Source of the DNA: an uncultured Alphaproteobacteria bacterium
Lineage (GTDB): Bacteria; Pseudomonadota; Alphaproteobacteria; Paracaedibacterales; CAIULA01
DNA length: 37,921 nt
Assembly (NCBI GenBank): GCA_903899945.1
Contig: CAIULA010000003.1
Coordinates: 1-37,921, forward strand
Direction: 5' to 3'
Shown: in pieces, positions 24,967 to 33,493 of the stretch
How the letters are laid out: each line of letters opens with the position of its first letter
Numbering within the stretch: the first letter of the stretch is position 1
Program-made: the position numbers and the translations under genes
Notes under the pieces: model-generated
Databases searched by the model: none
The model's input: the letters and a program-made list of their open reading frames with translations, nothing else
What the model was told of the DNA's origin: nothing

Positions 24967-25145
24967 TTCCACTTCCAATCGAGCAGAATCTTCTTTTTCA
25001 GAAACGGGAAGGGCTTTTAACTCCTGATGAAGTGAGACGATTGTATACTAATATTCTAATTGCTTTTTTAAAAGGAGAAAACCCTATGCTACTGCAAAGG
25101 CTAGATTATCTTAAACATCCTCATTATCAAGGAAGATTTCAATAA
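24967..25145 (+). pseudogene. TraG/VirD4-type coupling protein, C-terminal remnant
   Basis: The plus strand reads REGLLTPDEVRRL, then a hydrophobic strand (TNILIAFLKGENPMLLQRL), then DYLKHPHYQGRFQ and TAA at 25143-25145. RPLLTPDEVRxL and the final LRYYxDPxFxGRF-like end are features of conjugation coupling proteins that bring DNA to a type IV secretion channel. No start is present. Confidence 0.6.
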
Positions 25146-25595
25146 AATATATTACATTAAATTGCTGTCATTTTTTTTAATTAAAATTTTTGTATATGTG
25201 ATGCAAAAGCATAAAAATTCAATCACATAATTAGAGATTTTGACTCAAGAGCAAATAACCCTTGTAGACCCAAATGCAAAGATGTCAACACTAGTCCTAA
25301 TTTCCCTAACTTTGACCCTGGACTTTGCCAATTGATCACCGACTGTACTTTCAGCTGAAAATAGAAAATAACGGAAGCTTTTCATACCTGGAATGAAGTA
25401 ACTTAATAGTCTTATTGTGTTTAAAAATTGAAAAATAACTCGCTATCAGCTTAATTCCTTACATATCTTCAACAACTTGACAGAGCTGGAAATCTACATC
25501 GATGAAACTCCCGCTACTTTTCTCTTTTTTATTGCACGCCATAAAATATACAATGAATTGTTTTGAAATCTAAAAAATAGTTTCTTAAAATGCCG

Positions 25596-25675
25596 CCCCC
25601 CCTCCGCCCGTAGGCAGACGGGGTGTCGTATGGTGAAAAGTATGTTTCTTACTTAGCGCAGCAAGTCGGGGGGGG
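25596..25675. repeat. C7 and G8 tracts with internal hairpin
   Basis: A C7 run (25596-25602) is followed by CCCGT (25607-25611) pairing with ACGGG (25618-25622) and, 66 bp after the C-run, a G8 run (25668-25675). In DNA that is otherwise about one-third GC this is striking. The C and G runs could pair into a long stem, or the G-tract could form unusual structure. It lies 60 bp upstream of the YopT-like gene. Confidence 0.5.
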
Positions 25676-25736
25676 ATGTAACCCACCAGACATTTAAAAA
25701 TACGTAATATGTGCAAGAAGTGATGGAAAGATTGTC

Positions 25737-26498
25737 ATGGCAGATGCAAGACCTGGAATTTCAGAAACAGCAGTCCGTATAGCTGAATGGTTAGAATGTG
25801 ATGTTTACCTAGAACATGATCAGTCTCTGCTTATAAAAGAAGGAGGAAAGGGCGTGTGCGCAGCGCTCGTAGATTATTGGGCAGCCACGATCTTGCGGTC
25901 CGGTTCTGAAACACCGCACATTTTATTTCATTCTGAATTGAAAGAAGCTGGATCTAATCATATTTTAAAATTTCGCCATGGACTAAGTTCTGATAATTTC
26001 CCAGATGGGTTACTATACTCTCTCAAGTGCTACCATGATGATAGCATCAGAGGTGGACCTGTCTCATTAGGTTTAGAGCTTAAGCCTATAATTGGTGGGG
26101 ATTTCCTAGGAGCTATGGCAGGTGACGATTTCAATCATTTATTAAATCAAATATCTAAATTGATTGAGAAAATTGGACCTGGAGTGTATCGATTGGCTTT
26201 AAATGTTAACGTAGGGATTGATGAACATATTCCTGGACACGCTATCGGTATATGTAAGTCAGGAATTAAAGCAGAGGAATGTGTATATGATCCCAATGCT
26301 GGCATTGCCATTTGCTATGAATCTCACAAGGTTGCTGATACTCTTAAAACTTTTTTTACAGACGACGAAACTTTTGGTAGAAGAGGATACAATAGCTATC
26401 GTTGTGCGAACCTAGAACAATATCATTTAGCGGCAGCATGGAATCCGGAAGAATTTTCTAAAATACATAAAAAAGCGATAGATAACAAATTGGCTTAG
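25737..26498 (+). CDS. YopT/C58-like cysteine protease, candidate effector
   Basis: 253 residues, no signal peptide. GGKGVCAALVDYWAATIL (Cys41 in a G-x-C-x-A-L-x-x-x-W context), GIDEHIPGHAIGIC (His168) and VYDPNAGIAIC (Asp185) reproduce the Cys-His-Asp order of YopT/AvrPphB (peptidase C58), including the 16-17 residue His-Asp spacing and the 'DPN-G' motif. YopT-type enzymes are injected proteases that cut host proteins such as prenylated Rho GTPases. The sequence stays open for 13 codons before the ATG (reading VICARSDGKIV) without a start, and the ribosome site is weak, so a longer or truncated N-terminus is possible. Substrate and delivery route are unknown. Confidence 0.75.
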   Translation: MADARPGISETAVRIAEWLECDVYLEHDQSLLIKEGGKGVCAALVDYWAATILRSGSETPHILFHSELKEAGSNHILKFRHGLSSDNFPDGLLYSLKCYHDDSIRGGPVSLGLELKPIIGGDFLGAMAGDDFNHLLNQISKLIEKIGPGVYRLALNVNVGIDEHIPGHAIGICKSGIKAEECVYDPNAGIAICYESHKVADTLKTFFTDDETFGRRGYNSYRCANLEQYHLAAAWNPEEFSKIHKKAIDNKLA

Positions 26499-26542
26499 TC
26501 TGAGGTGTATCTAACACGTCATATGTTCTTCAAATAAAGTTT

Positions 26543-27814
26543 CTAGATTCCTTTAACTCTTAAAGTTCCATCCGGCAATAACAGTACTTGAATATCTCCA
26601 TTTGTTTTTGTGGTATAGATAGGGAGAGTTGTGCTCATTAAAAGCCATTCAATATCATTAGTTTTCTTAATCATTATATCTGTGCCATCTTCTAGACAAA
26701 AATGTTCATTTAGGCCAGGCAAGTCTTTAATCGAACCACCAATCGGGTCGCCGCATTGAATTAAGTGTGGGGCTACACGAGCTTTTAACCTTAAACTTGC
26801 AGCCATGTTATAAAGGACACTAAAGCGTGGATGGATAAAATCTCCTCCCCTATCTCCGGCACTAATAATAATTTTCTTGGCATTGTTTTTTAATAACCAA
26901 GCAATATTGTTCGTTCTTCCTCTATCAGCTCCATGATGCAAAGCTAAAGAGACGTCTGTTTCTAAAAAAGTAGGCGCTGCTCTTGGGATATGGGTGATTA
27001 TTTTATCAGTTCCATGGTCTCCATCAATATCACCAGGGAAAGTCACTCTCTGCCCTTTGTAGCTGAGTTTTACTATAGCTCCATTATTATTTGTACCTTC
27101 ATTAAGAATTGTATCTGCATCCGATATTGATTCATCTAATTCGCCAGGATTATTTTCTGTTCCTAAGAATTTTGATTTTCCTCCATGTAAAGCATTTGCT
27201 GCTACTATAATTAATGAAAGGTCTCTGTCGGCGTCTGAGAATTCAGGTATCAAAGCATTCATAAAAAAAGGGCGAGGAGGTTGTGTAACTTCTTCTTTTC
27301 TTTCTACTTTATATGCTTTTTCCGAAGTCATAACGTGAGATAGAGGTTTGATTTTTGCATTTACAGCTTTTAATGCATCAAGGCAAGGTTTTCCGCTTCC
27401 TTCTAAATATCCTGTAAAAGGAGACCCTAAGTAAGCTGTCATAGCTAGTTTTGGATCCCTATTTTGATCTTTTATCGCACGGCTGTTAGCATCAAGCGCA
27501 CGAGCAAGGAGTTTTACATGATCACCATCGGAGTAAGAGAGGATAACCCCAGCTACGCGTTGTCTTGCTCCTGGTTTTCCAAAGACAGCGCCATTAAATC
27601 GTCTTAATAATGAGTTTGTTTCTTCTTCTTTCCCACTATTACCCGCATCCACAATAAAAGAAACGCCTCGATGCTTATCTTTAATAACAGCACCACTTCC
27701 TTGTCCAACATCAAAGACTGTGCATTCTATTCCTAAATCGGCCGTGATAGCTTCTTGGATAATTAAGAAGAAGCAAAAACTGTAAAGGATTTTGGAAATT
27801 CGGCACATAATCAT
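26543..27814 (-). CDS. Exported ComEC-like metallo-beta-lactamase-fold protein
   Basis: 423 residues. A signal peptide (ILYSFCFFLIIQEAITA, to about residue 25) is followed by the MBL layout of the ComEC/Rec2 C-terminal domain: TVFDVGQGSGAVI, FIVDAGNSG, ILSYSDGDHVKLL, VTFPGDIDG, LALHHGADRGRT and IIISAGDRG with FIHPRFSVL. In the usual THxDxDH motif the first His is Tyr94 here, while Asp96, Asp98 and His99 remain, so metal binding may be altered. ComEC membrane segments are absent, so it is not a DNA-uptake channel; a secreted hydrolase or nuclease-like role is more likely. It starts 3 bp after the upstream gene's stop, with GGAGAG as ribosome site, as third member of an exported-protein operon. 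Confidence 0.82.
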   Translation of the reverse strand: MIMCRISKILYSFCFFLIIQEAITADLGIECTVFDVGQGSGAVIKDKHRGVSFIVDAGNSGKEEETNSLLRRFNGAVFGKPGARQRVAGVILSYSDGDHVKLLARALDANSRAIKDQNRDPKLAMTAYLGSPFTGYLEGSGKPCLDALKAVNAKIKPLSHVMTSEKAYKVERKEEVTQPPRPFFMNALIPEFSDADRDLSLIIVAANALHGGKSKFLGTENNPGELDESISDADTILNEGTNNNGAIVKLSYKGQRVTFPGDIDGDHGTDKIITHIPRAAPTFLETDVSLALHHGADRGRTNNIAWLLKNNAKKIIISAGDRGGDFIHPRFSVLYNMAASLRLKARVAPHLIQCGDPIGGSIKDLPGLNEHFCLEDGTDIMIKKTNDIEWLLMSTTLPIYTTKTNGDIQVLLLPDGTLRVKGI

Positions 27815-27817
27815 ACA

Positions 27818-29146
27818 CTACTCTCCAAACCTAATGATGCTCTGTCGGAAATTAAGATTGCGAATAACTTTCAATTTGAACTCATCTATTACTGTATCCG
27901 TTCTCTTCCTCAGCTTTTTTATTTGATCCAAGAGAATTGGCTCGTCTCTTCTTTGATAAGCTGCTTCGTACAATAAGGTTAGAGCTTCTGGGATATCATC
28001 ATGGGGCAATCCCCAGGCATTAGAAGGAGGAATAAGAATGCCTTTCTCTTCCAGATGGGATAAAAATTTAACTGTATCTAAAGCAGCGTCTCCATCTCCT
28101 TTATCATGAGCCTCTTTATAGTGGAATAGAGTTCTTTGTATAATTTCAGGATTGTCTAATCCAACCTCGGGACAAGCATCGACTATAAAAAGATCTTTAT
28201 AAAAGTCTGCTATTTCAAGATGAAGGAAAGGATCGAGAGGTGTATAATTTAATGCTTCTTCATAAAATGTTCTTGCTTGTGCTCTATCGAATGTTCCTTC
28301 AATTCCATATCTATAGAGACGAGCATTTTGAAGAGCTAAGTTTTCTGCAACAGTTGCTGGGATAGTAGATAAGTCTATAGGTACTCCTCTTGGATGGAGT
28401 CGTAAAGCTGCAAGTCCAGAGCCTAAAGCTTTGGCCTTTTCTAACCAATCATTCTGAGGGGTGACTCCTAAAATATCGGTTAGAATAAAATAACCATTCA
28501 GATAAACGAATGGGTTATCGCCATTGATGAAAGCAAGAACTCTATCATGTCTAGCAGGGTCTTTTAGAAAATTCATGGCTTCTATGCTATTCCAAACAAA
28601 AGGTGTTTGTAGAAGACGCACTAGAGCACCATCATCACCGTCTGATCCTTCTAGTAATGTTGTTAAATCTTTATCAATTCCTTCTAACATAAGGATATTT
28701 TCAGCTATGGGGTTTCCTAATTTTCCAGAAATTATAATACCAGTTCTAATAACAGGAGATAGTTCATAAAATGATAAGGCTGTTGACTGTAAAACTTGAA
28801 CAGCAGGATAAAACTCACCTGCTAACAGAAAGGGTTTTCGTTGATTGATAGCGCCAAATTCCCCATAGTATTCGCTTTTCCATTTTGTGTAATATGCTGC
28901 TTCTGTATCTAATATAGTCGAAGGGGTTTTAAAAAAAGGAGTCTTATCTTTAAATGCTGGATTCATACCCGATAAATTAATACTTTGAACCCACCTAAAA
29001 AACTCGTCTAAATTATTACTTGTATAATAAGAATAAGTTTTGTTGGTAAAAGTTTGAGGATTATCAATGGTTGTCCCGTAAGTTGTTGGAAAGCAGAAGA
29101 GCCAAAATGCGATTCCCAAAATAGAGATAAATTTCTTTTGGCTCAT
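27818..29146 (-). CDS. Exported TPR/Sel1-like helical protein
   Basis: 442 residues with a clear signal peptide (MSQKKFISILGIAFWLFCFP, cleavage near TTYG). The mature protein is helical. From about residue 285 the sequence AQARTFYEEALNYTPLDPFL and FHYKEAHDKGDGDAALDTVK look like two or three degenerate TPR/Sel1 repeats. I do not recognise the first 280 residues. It sits between two other exported-protein genes with spacings of 16 and 3 bp, so the three are one transcript and probably one function outside the cytoplasm. Confidence 0.75.
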   Translation of the reverse strand: MSQKKFISILGIAFWLFCFPTTYGTTIDNPQTFTNKTYSYYTSNNLDEFFRWVQSINLSGMNPAFKDKTPFFKTPSTILDTEAAYYTKWKSEYYGEFGAINQRKPFLLAGEFYPAVQVLQSTALSFYELSPVIRTGIIISGKLGNPIAENILMLEGIDKDLTTLLEGSDGDDGALVRLLQTPFVWNSIEAMNFLKDPARHDRVLAFINGDNPFVYLNGYFILTDILGVTPQNDWLEKAKALGSGLAALRLHPRGVPIDLSTIPATVAENLALQNARLYRYGIEGTFDRAQARTFYEEALNYTPLDPFLHLEIADFYKDLFIVDACPEVGLDNPEIIQRTLFHYKEAHDKGDGDAALDTVKFLSHLEEKGILIPPSNAWGLPHDDIPEALTLLYEAAYQRRDEPILLDQIKKLRKRTDTVIDEFKLKVIRNLNFRQSIIRFGE

Positions 29147-29162
29147 GTCTTTTTAGCTTTCT

Positions 29163-29554
29163 TTATTTAATTTGACCTGCATAAGCACCAATAAAGCTTG
29201 TTACTTTCTCTCGGCTGCCTCGTTCTGATAAAGTCTCAGAAATCATTAAATAATAGTCATCTTTTAAAAGCGCACTAACCTTCTCACGCAGATCTGGAAA
29301 CATTGCATAAAGAGCATTTAATGTATTTGGAATGTCACCTTCAAGTCTATCTCCTGTATCTGCTGTAATAGCAGGCCCAGAACCGTTTGAAGGGGCTATT
29401 TTAACTTCTAAAAGAATATTGGGTTTTCTTGCATTAAAATAGGGTAGGGTTACATCGTCATCAAAAATAGGTGCATCTAATTTAGTGCTTGCCGATATTT
29501 CGTTAAAGTTTAAAAAAAAGCCAAGAGTATTGCTATAAAAGTAATTTTCTTCAT
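29163..29554 (-). pseudogene. Exported protein, first gene of operon, off frame in a T8 tract
   Basis: ATG at 29554 (GGGAAAA upstream) opens MKKITFIAILLAF, a signal peptide, and hits a TAA inside a run of eight T (29511-29518 on the plus strand as A8). With nine T the frame would continue to LNFNEISASTKLDAPIFDDD and about 100 further residues (KPNILLEVKIAPSNGSGPAI, GDIPNTLNALYAMFPDLREK, FIGAYAGQIK) and end at TAA 29165-29163, 131 codons in all. Everything after the tract is a clean reading frame, so this is either a phase-variable or slippage-rescued gene, a fresh null, or a sequencing error. It stops 16 bp before the next gene. Confidence 0.65.
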
Positions 29555-29829
29555 TTCTATTTTCCCAATATGAAGTTATTTATTTGTAGCCATTATACAG
29601 GTATAAATATAGAGTTCAAAGACTTTTTTGTTTATCAAGAAGAGAGAAATAGATGCGCTTCATAAACTGTCTAGGTAACTAGAATCTTATAATTCCATTC
29701 TAAAAACGAAAAGCTAAATAAATGTTTAAAACTCATTGAGGACAACATTAGGTGAGAGAGATCACAGGCAATCTGTCGTCTTGGAAGCTAATGTATTCTA
29801 TTCTTGGTGTTTTCTGTTATAAGTGTTTT
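29555..29829. other. Intergenic upstream of the exported-protein operon
   Basis: 275 bp between the operon start and the truncated TraA remnant. It must contain the operon promoter, but I see no box pair I would defend. Confidence 0.4.
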
Positions 29830-30640
29830 TTAATAACTAACTCCTGGATCTCTTCCTAAAGTTTTTTCAGTGATTTTACCAAGTTGGCCATTTCTGATAT
29901 CCAATCCGTGGTCATTTTTGAGAAAGACAACTTGGTCACCAAGAGAGAATGCTCTGTCTTCTCTAACAATTCTGGGGGCTTTATAAGTACCTTTCTCACC
30001 GATAACATCCACTTTATCTAGGGTTTCTAGGTTTAAGGCTTTGGTAATAGTAAGAACTTGATCATGTCCTAAGAGTTGTCCAGTTTTTCTGGCTTCAGTT
30101 CGGGCTAATCGATTGAGTTCTTTCACATCTCTGTTGGTATAAGCCCAAATCAGCTTGGAAGAGCTTATTTTTCCCCTATCTTGTTTTAAATCAGCAGCCC
30201 AATCTTGAATCAGCTTTTCTTTAGCATTTGTGCCGTAGTGGATATGATTATTTTGATGATAGGCTTCTAAAGCTTTCTCCGTCTATCTTGTAGCTAAGAA
30301 TTTCGTAACTTCTTATTGCCAGCTTTCTTTTTGTCTAACAACATTGGAAAGTTCAGCAAAGCCAACCTGTTCCATAATGGCTCTTGTAGGAGTCCTGGCT
30401 TCTATGGGCGAAAGCTCTTCAGGATCACCTACAAGGACGATTTTAAATTCTTTCTCTTGGGATTGCTTCAAAAGCGAATTTAACCGTTTACTGTCGACCA
30501 TTCCGGCTTCATCTAAAATAAGAATGGAACGATTATTGAGCTGCTCTCTGTCTCTTTGCCATTCATATTCCCATTTGTGTAAAGTTTTGGAAGAAATTCC
30601 CAAATTCTCATGTTTTATAAAAATGATTTTGGGGAAGTTT
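29830..30640 (-). pseudogene. traA: Ti-type TraA relaxase/helicase, helicase-domain remnant
   Basis: From about 30640 down: ENLGISSKTLHKWEYEWQ, then RSILILDEAGMVDSKRL (Walker B of the RecD/AAA_30 helicase), FKIVLVGDPEELSPIEA, FAELSNVVRQKESWQ. Then come two in-frame stops (TAA near 30313, TAG about 10 codons on), TEKALEAYHQN, IWAYTNRDVKELNRLARTEA and DQVVFLKNDHGLDIRNGQLG. TraA of Ti and RAGE-type elements nicks and unwinds DNA for conjugal transfer. The relaxase domain, the P-loop and the C-terminus are gone, and two nonsense codons remain, so it is inactive. Confidence 0.85.
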
Positions 30641-30652
30641 ATAATGAATAAA

Positions 30653-30958
30653 TCATAAACTTGATGAAGTGATAGAAATATTCAACTTCATCCCTAAAGC
30701 ACTAACGGCCCGAGCAATTGTGTCCAAAGTGATGCCCGGGTTATTGGGATCTAATAAACGATGAACAGCAGTAGGGCTTGTTTGCATTCTCTTGGCCATT
30801 TCGACTTGGGTTACATGTTGACTCTTCATCTCTTGTTCAATTTGCCACGCTAAAACATGCTTATGAGAGAGTGCTGTGGTTTCATTTAAAGTCTCTTCTT
30901 CTTGCAAAAATTCATCAAAAGAAGCCCCTATATTGTGGGATTCATTCGTTTTTTTCAT
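30653..30958 (-). CDS. XRE-family antitoxin
   Basis: 101 residues. An acidic N-terminal arm (SFDEFLQEEETLNE) precedes a helix-turn-helix, VTQVEMAKRMQTSPTAVHRL followed by LDPNNPGITLDTIARAVSAL. This layout is typical of antitoxins paired with phage-Gp49/HigB-like RelE-superfamily toxins, in which the toxin gene lies directly upstream and overlaps the antitoxin start. Here the matching toxin is only a C-terminal remnant (30942-31035). It lies just beside the truncated TraA, a usual cargo position in conjugative elements. With no active toxin it would act only as a repressor. Confidence 0.82.
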   Translation of the reverse strand: MKKTNESHNIGASFDEFLQEEETLNETTALSHKHVLAWQIEQEMKSQHVTQVEMAKRMQTSPTAVHRLLDPNNPGITLDTIARAVSALGMKLNISITSSSL

Positions 30959-31035
30959 TTTTTGTGACCTTCTTCAGTCCTTTATAGGCAAGATCTAGGC
31001 CATTATCTGAGGTCTTAAAGCTTGCGCAGGAGGTT
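30942..31035 (-). pseudogene. RelE/HigB-like toxin, C-terminal remnant
   Basis: The minus strand reads ASFKTSDNGLDLAYKGLKKV and TKNEKNE to TGA at 30944-30942, overlapping the antitoxin start by 17 nt as in intact gp49-like toxin/antitoxin pairs. The pattern F-K-(T)-x-x-x-x-(D/E)-L-A-x-x-x-L-K-x-V is the end of those toxins. Only about 30 codons survive; upstream the frame is interrupted. Confidence 0.5.
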
Positions 31036-31044
31036 TCTAAATAT

Positions 31045-31170
31045 GTAACTACTGAATCCTCAGGTCGCCTTCTTTCTAATGGCCACTCAGCATTAAGTCT
31101 TCCAAGTTCTGCCTATGAAGAAATAAAACAATGGGCAGAAGAGAGAAAAGCCACTCCAGAATTGGTTTAA
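31045..31170 (+). pseudogene. Unidentified coding remnant upstream of the 180-residue ORF
   Basis: A start-less frame reads GRLLSNGHSALSLPSSAY then EEIKQWAEERKATPELV to TAA at 31168-31170. The composition is protein-like. It overlaps the first 13 codons of the following ORF in another frame, which weakens that ORF's stated start. Confidence 0.3.
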
Positions 31171-31673
31171 CTCATTTAATTGAGCAAGAAGTAGAACGTC
31201 TTATTCTTTTAAATTATGCTGACGAAGCTTCAGATTATGAGATTCAATACTATTCCAAACTTAAAGAAATTACTGAGTTATGCATCGCTTCCTTTATTCA
31301 ATTGAGCTCTGAAAGTGAAATGTTCCATGTAATATGCGCGCTAGAAAATCTCCACAAAACTTTACTTAAAAAGGAGATTCTTTCTGTCAAAGTTGACCCT
31401 ATATCAATCATAGACAGCCGTCGTATTGATGTTGCCCATTACTATTTTGCCAGGATTTTGGCAAAGTATACGGCCAGATGGTTTGGTACGTTTGATCTTT
31501 ATATGAATGTTGGATTGTGTCCTGAACAAACGGTGATGTTTATTGGCATGCTCAATAATGTCAATGTGAGCACAACTGTCTTTGAACTTTTATATTGCTT
31601 GTTTTGTCAAATTAAATTGAACCACAAAAAAACTTTTGGGGCAAAGATAAAAGGATCAGAAAAAATAATCTGA
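31131..31673 (+). CDS. Hypothetical cytoplasmic protein
   Basis: 180 residues of unknown family: no signal peptide, no membrane segment, largely helical, with LTHLIEQEVERLILLNYADE and SSESEMFHVICALENLHKTL as amphipathic helices and a more hydrophobic last third (VGLCPEQTVMFIGMLNNVNV). The ATG at 31131 has no good ribosome site and lies inside another coding remnant, so the true start may be downstream or the gene may be damaged at its 5' end. It lies at the edge of the conjugative-element wreck. Confidence 0.5.
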   Translation: MGRREKSHSRIGLTHLIEQEVERLILLNYADEASDYEIQYYSKLKEITELCIASFIQLSSESEMFHVICALENLHKTLLKKEILSVKVDPISIIDSRRIDVAHYYFARILAKYTARWFGTFDLYMNVGLCPEQTVMFIGMLNNVNVSTTVFELLYCLFCQIKLNHKKTFGAKIKGSEKII

Positions 31674-32143
31674 AGGACATGCATCGTGGACAGGTGCACC
31701 AATTTTTTTCAAGATCTTGTTTCCTATCTTACTCCTGTAAAGCAACACAAAACATATCATCGTTTAGAATGTGGTGCAAATCAGTTCTTTTTAAAACACA
31801 GAATATGTCTAAAAAAGACCGTTCCGTAAATCTGTGTCTCTTCTTCTGGATCCTTCTCTATGACCGAAAAAGCTACATTAGATTAGCAAACACCACCCCT
31901 TAGCAAACTCATCCCTAAACGATCCCATTATTGATTTAATGCCTTATATATTTTTCTCAAATTTTTGCTAGTTGCCTTTTTCTATTTGCTATAGACCATG
32001 ATTTAAAAAACTATAAACGATATATCTCTCAATCAACTTCAATTTTTGATCGAAAAAATTAAAAATTTAGAATAGTGTAAAGTCAAAATCATTGTTGTCA
32101 TTTGAAAATTTTTTGTAGAAGCAAGGTATGAAGAGGCTAACAT
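31674..32143. other. Gene-free stretch
   Basis: 470 bp of AT-rich sequence. A 74-codon plus-strand frame at 31679-31903 is rich in Ser, Cys and Phe without protein-like patterning and I do not call it. The last 100 bp must hold the promoter of the ankyrin gene; I see no clear boxes. Confidence 0.45.
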
Positions 32144-32800
32144 ATGATAAAAAAAATTTTACTCTACATTCTCTCTATTTTATTACTAACAAGTTTTTAT
32201 CTGATTGCAGCAGAAAATCAGGAAAACTCACGTCAGCTAGGAAGAAGGTTATTAGAAATACTAATGCATTCAGAAGATCTTGATCGGCATGGTGGGTGTA
32301 TGACTCAAGAAATGGCTGATGATGAAGTTAAATACAATGCTCTTAGATTGTTAGATGCACATCGAGCAATAGATGTGAATATAGAAGATGGAGAATATGG
32401 CTGGACTTCTTTATTAGTTGCCCTTGATCGAAATTTTTTTGAAATAGCTAATCTTTTACTTAATCGTGGTGCTAATATTGAAGTACGCGGCAGAGCAAAA
32501 CTTACACCACTAATGTATGCTTGTATATGGAATAATTTGCCTTTTTTGGTACGTTTAATAAATCTTGGAGCAGACGTAAATGCACTTGATAAAGATGAAG
32601 AGACAGCATTGATGCACACTCGTAACTTAGAAATAGCTAAATTGTTAATTCAAAATGGAGCTAGTATTAATCATACAAACATAAGAGGCCATACAGTCTT
32701 ATCGTATTTTAAGAAAGAAGAAGAAAGATTAGAGTTAATAAAAATATCAAAAGAATGCTCTATACCAAGGCATGAACAAAAAAAGAACCCGAGGAAATAA
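32144..32800 (+). CDS. Exported ankyrin-repeat protein
   Basis: 218 residues. A strong signal peptide (MIKKILLYILSILLLTSFYL, cleavage after IAA) is followed by about 60 residues of helical sequence and then four ankyrin repeats: YGWTSLLVALDRNFFEIANL, then LLNRGANIEVRG, LTPLMYACIWNNLPFLVRLI with NLGADVNALDKD, ETALMHTRNLEIAKLLIQ with NGASINHTN, and a partial HTVLSYFKKEE. Ankyrin repeats bind proteins and are common in secreted effectors of intracellular bacteria. Export through Sec would place it in the periplasm or, with a further step, outside. It appears monocistronic. Confidence 0.88.
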   Translation: MIKKILLYILSILLLTSFYLIAAENQENSRQLGRRLLEILMHSEDLDRHGGCMTQEMADDEVKYNALRLLDAHRAIDVNIEDGEYGWTSLLVALDRNFFEIANLLLNRGANIEVRGRAKLTPLMYACIWNNLPFLVRLINLGADVNALDKDEETALMHTRNLEIAKLLIQNGASINHTNIRGHTVLSYFKKEEERLELIKISKECSIPRHEQKKNPRK

Positions 32801-33493
32801 AGATAATTTTACACAAATTCTGTAGAAAATTAGTTTTTGTTTAAACAAATGTAGCTTTATTGTAATGTGGCCTTAATGTCTAGAATTTTAAGGTGTCAGT
32901 TATCACGTTTATAAAGCTTCGGGTGAGAGATGAGCTTATTCAGAAGATTTAGAAAATTATGAGCTTACAAGCTTTTGGCTGATTTTTAGACGTAATTAAA
33001 GAATATCTAATTACTTTGTTCTAACCACATAAAACTTTATTGAATTTCTTTTTTCCATAATCAGTTGTAAGTCCCATTACCTATAAATAAATCGATATTA
33101 ATTTAAAAATCTAATAATAAATTGCTAAAAATGAAATTATTACCTAAAATTAAGCCTAGGGATCCATGTTACCTTTGACTTTGCGTAAGAGGGGCTTGAA
33201 GAGTGACGGATATAGGGATATTTTTCTAAAAAACTGTCTAAAATTTTAGAGAACCATGATCTTTAAACCCTTGGTAAAGACAGTAACACACAAACATTGA
33301 ACAGGCATAAACGCCACTTGTGAAACTTTTCCCAGCCTTATTTTTAAAGGCTGTTGAAACAGAATCTGTAAAAAAGCTCTTCAGCTAATAAAAAATGGTA
33401 AAAAAATTCTGTTGGCACAATTTGCAAAGCCCGAAAACCTAGCATTATTTCCATTGTTTCAAGGAGGCGCATAATGTTACAGAATCGGTTCGA
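32801..33493. other. Long gene-free stretch with small hairpins
   Basis: About 700 bp without a coding signature. Hairpins: GTAATTA/TAATTAC (32992-33014) and CAGCCTT/AAGGCTG (33333-33353). An AGGAGGCGCATAATG at about 33463-33477 looks like a ribosome site and start, but the frame ends after six codons (MLQNRFD), so it may be the start of a lost gene. Confidence 0.45.

Larger units (their letters stand above)
24394..25736. other. Decayed mobile-element region without intact genes
   Basis: 1.3 kb holding remnants only: possible photolyase C-terminus (24505-24714), a resolvase N-terminus (24772-24828), a conjugation coupling-protein C-terminus (24967-25145), and a C7/G8 tract pair (25596-25675). 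Between 25146 and 25590 I find nothing I can name. Confidence 0.6.

Noticed and set aside
26543-27814. Natural-competence ComEC
   Set aside because: No membrane channel or OB-fold domain is present; the protein has a signal peptide instead.
31679-31903. 74-codon plus-strand ORF after the hypothetical gene
   Set aside because: Composition rich in Ser, Cys and Phe, typical of chance frames; no start signal.
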